From Peptostreptococcus faecalis (GTDB taxonomy: Bacteria > Bacillota > Clostridia > Peptostreptococcales > Peptostreptococcaceae), in contig NZ_OERU01000010.1 in the NCBI RefSeq assembly GCF_900240845.1, positions 1 to 32,399 on the forward strand: a DNA stretch of 32,399 nt, given 5' to 3'. Under the pieces are notes generated by a model. It saw only the letters and a list, made by a program, of their open reading frames with translations. It was not told the DNA's origin and made no database searches. Each line of letters starts with the position of its first letter. The stretch's first letter is position 1. A program made the translations under genes and the position numbers. Below are positions 32,391-32,399 of this stretch, in pieces.

Positions 32391-32399
32391 ATGAAAAAT
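32391..32399 (+). CDS. Start of next phage gene (partial)
   Basis: ATG at 32391 follows AAGAGGTGAAAACT, and only three codons (MKN) are inside the window. By position it is likely a DnaC-like helicase loader, but no sequence supports this yet. Confidence 0.45.

Larger units (their letters stand above)
23177..32399. mobile_element. Siphovirus-type prophage, left portion
   Basis: The block begins after rlmD with a tyrosine integrase and shows the classic lysogeny order: int, cI, switch, cro, antirepressor, xis-like HTH, XRE, Gp157-like, Bet recombinase, replisome organiser. Structural genes and the right attachment site lie beyond the window. The left end must be somewhere between the rlmD stop (23176) and the int stop (23293). 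The early genes appear complete, so nothing here argues against an inducible phage. Confidence 0.9.

Overview
This window looks like a low-GC, AT-rich Firmicutes (Clostridia) chromosome. Codons end mostly in A/T, ribosome-binding sites are strong AGGAGG types, and TTG/GTG starts occur. The order uvrB-uvrA-uvrC-hprK-murB-PHP-rapZ-yvcK-whiA-dnaE-pfkA-pyk is typical of Clostridia, and from memory it is most like Peptostreptococcaceae. The exact species cannot be fixed from the sequence alone.

Chromosomal part (1 to about 23180). The 3' end of an aminotransferase gene and a convergent AI-2E family permease share a bidirectional terminator. A 134-residue unknown protein is coupled by a 1-base overlap to uvrB, followed by uvrA (a TTG start fits best) and uvrC (TTG start). 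These three genes encode the complete UvrABC excision-repair nuclease. hprK (carbon catabolite control) and murB (peptidoglycan precursor) follow, then a stand-alone PHP phosphoesterase, rapZ, yvcK, a Nudix hydrolase and whiA. This block links nucleotide binding, cell envelope and division control. dnaE, pfkA and pyk complete the block, and rlmD (23S rRNA m5U methyltransferase) is last. Intrinsic terminators sit only 15 to 16 bases before the starts of dnaE and rlmD, so both genes appear to depend on read-through or on promoters inside the upstream genes. The pfkA-pyk operon has an extended -10 promoter enclosed by a 14-bp inverted repeat, and a leader of about 140 nt with imperfect tandem repeats and a long potential stem.

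Prophage part (about 23180 to the end, incomplete). A tyrosine integrase lies just downstream of the rlmD terminator and marks the left end of a siphovirus-type prophage. Leftward lysogeny genes are an S24-type cI repressor, a 59-residue two-helix membrane protein, a 98-residue unknown protein and int. Between int and the 98-residue gene is a candidate small RNA on the opposite strand, with its own promoter and intrinsic terminator. A switch region carries a near-consensus rightward promoter, a leftward repressor promoter and three operators of the form TACGG-N4-CCGTA; a fourth, perfect copy lies inside the cro-like gene.

The early rightward operon encodes a Cro-like protein, several very small membrane proteins, an AntA/KilAC antirepressor, an excisionase-type HTH protein, an XRE regulator, a Gp157-like protein, a Bet/RecT annealing protein and a replisome organiser. 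Two leftward genes interrupt it: a predicted tail-anchored coiled-coil protein and a DUF6173-like protein with its own strong promoter. They look like moron (lysogenic accessory) genes. An exact 33-base direct repeat brackets the first one. The replisome organiser gene carries four exact 11-base iterons next to an AT-rich stretch, which is a good candidate for the phage replication origin.

No rRNA, tRNA, CRISPR array or insertion sequence was seen.
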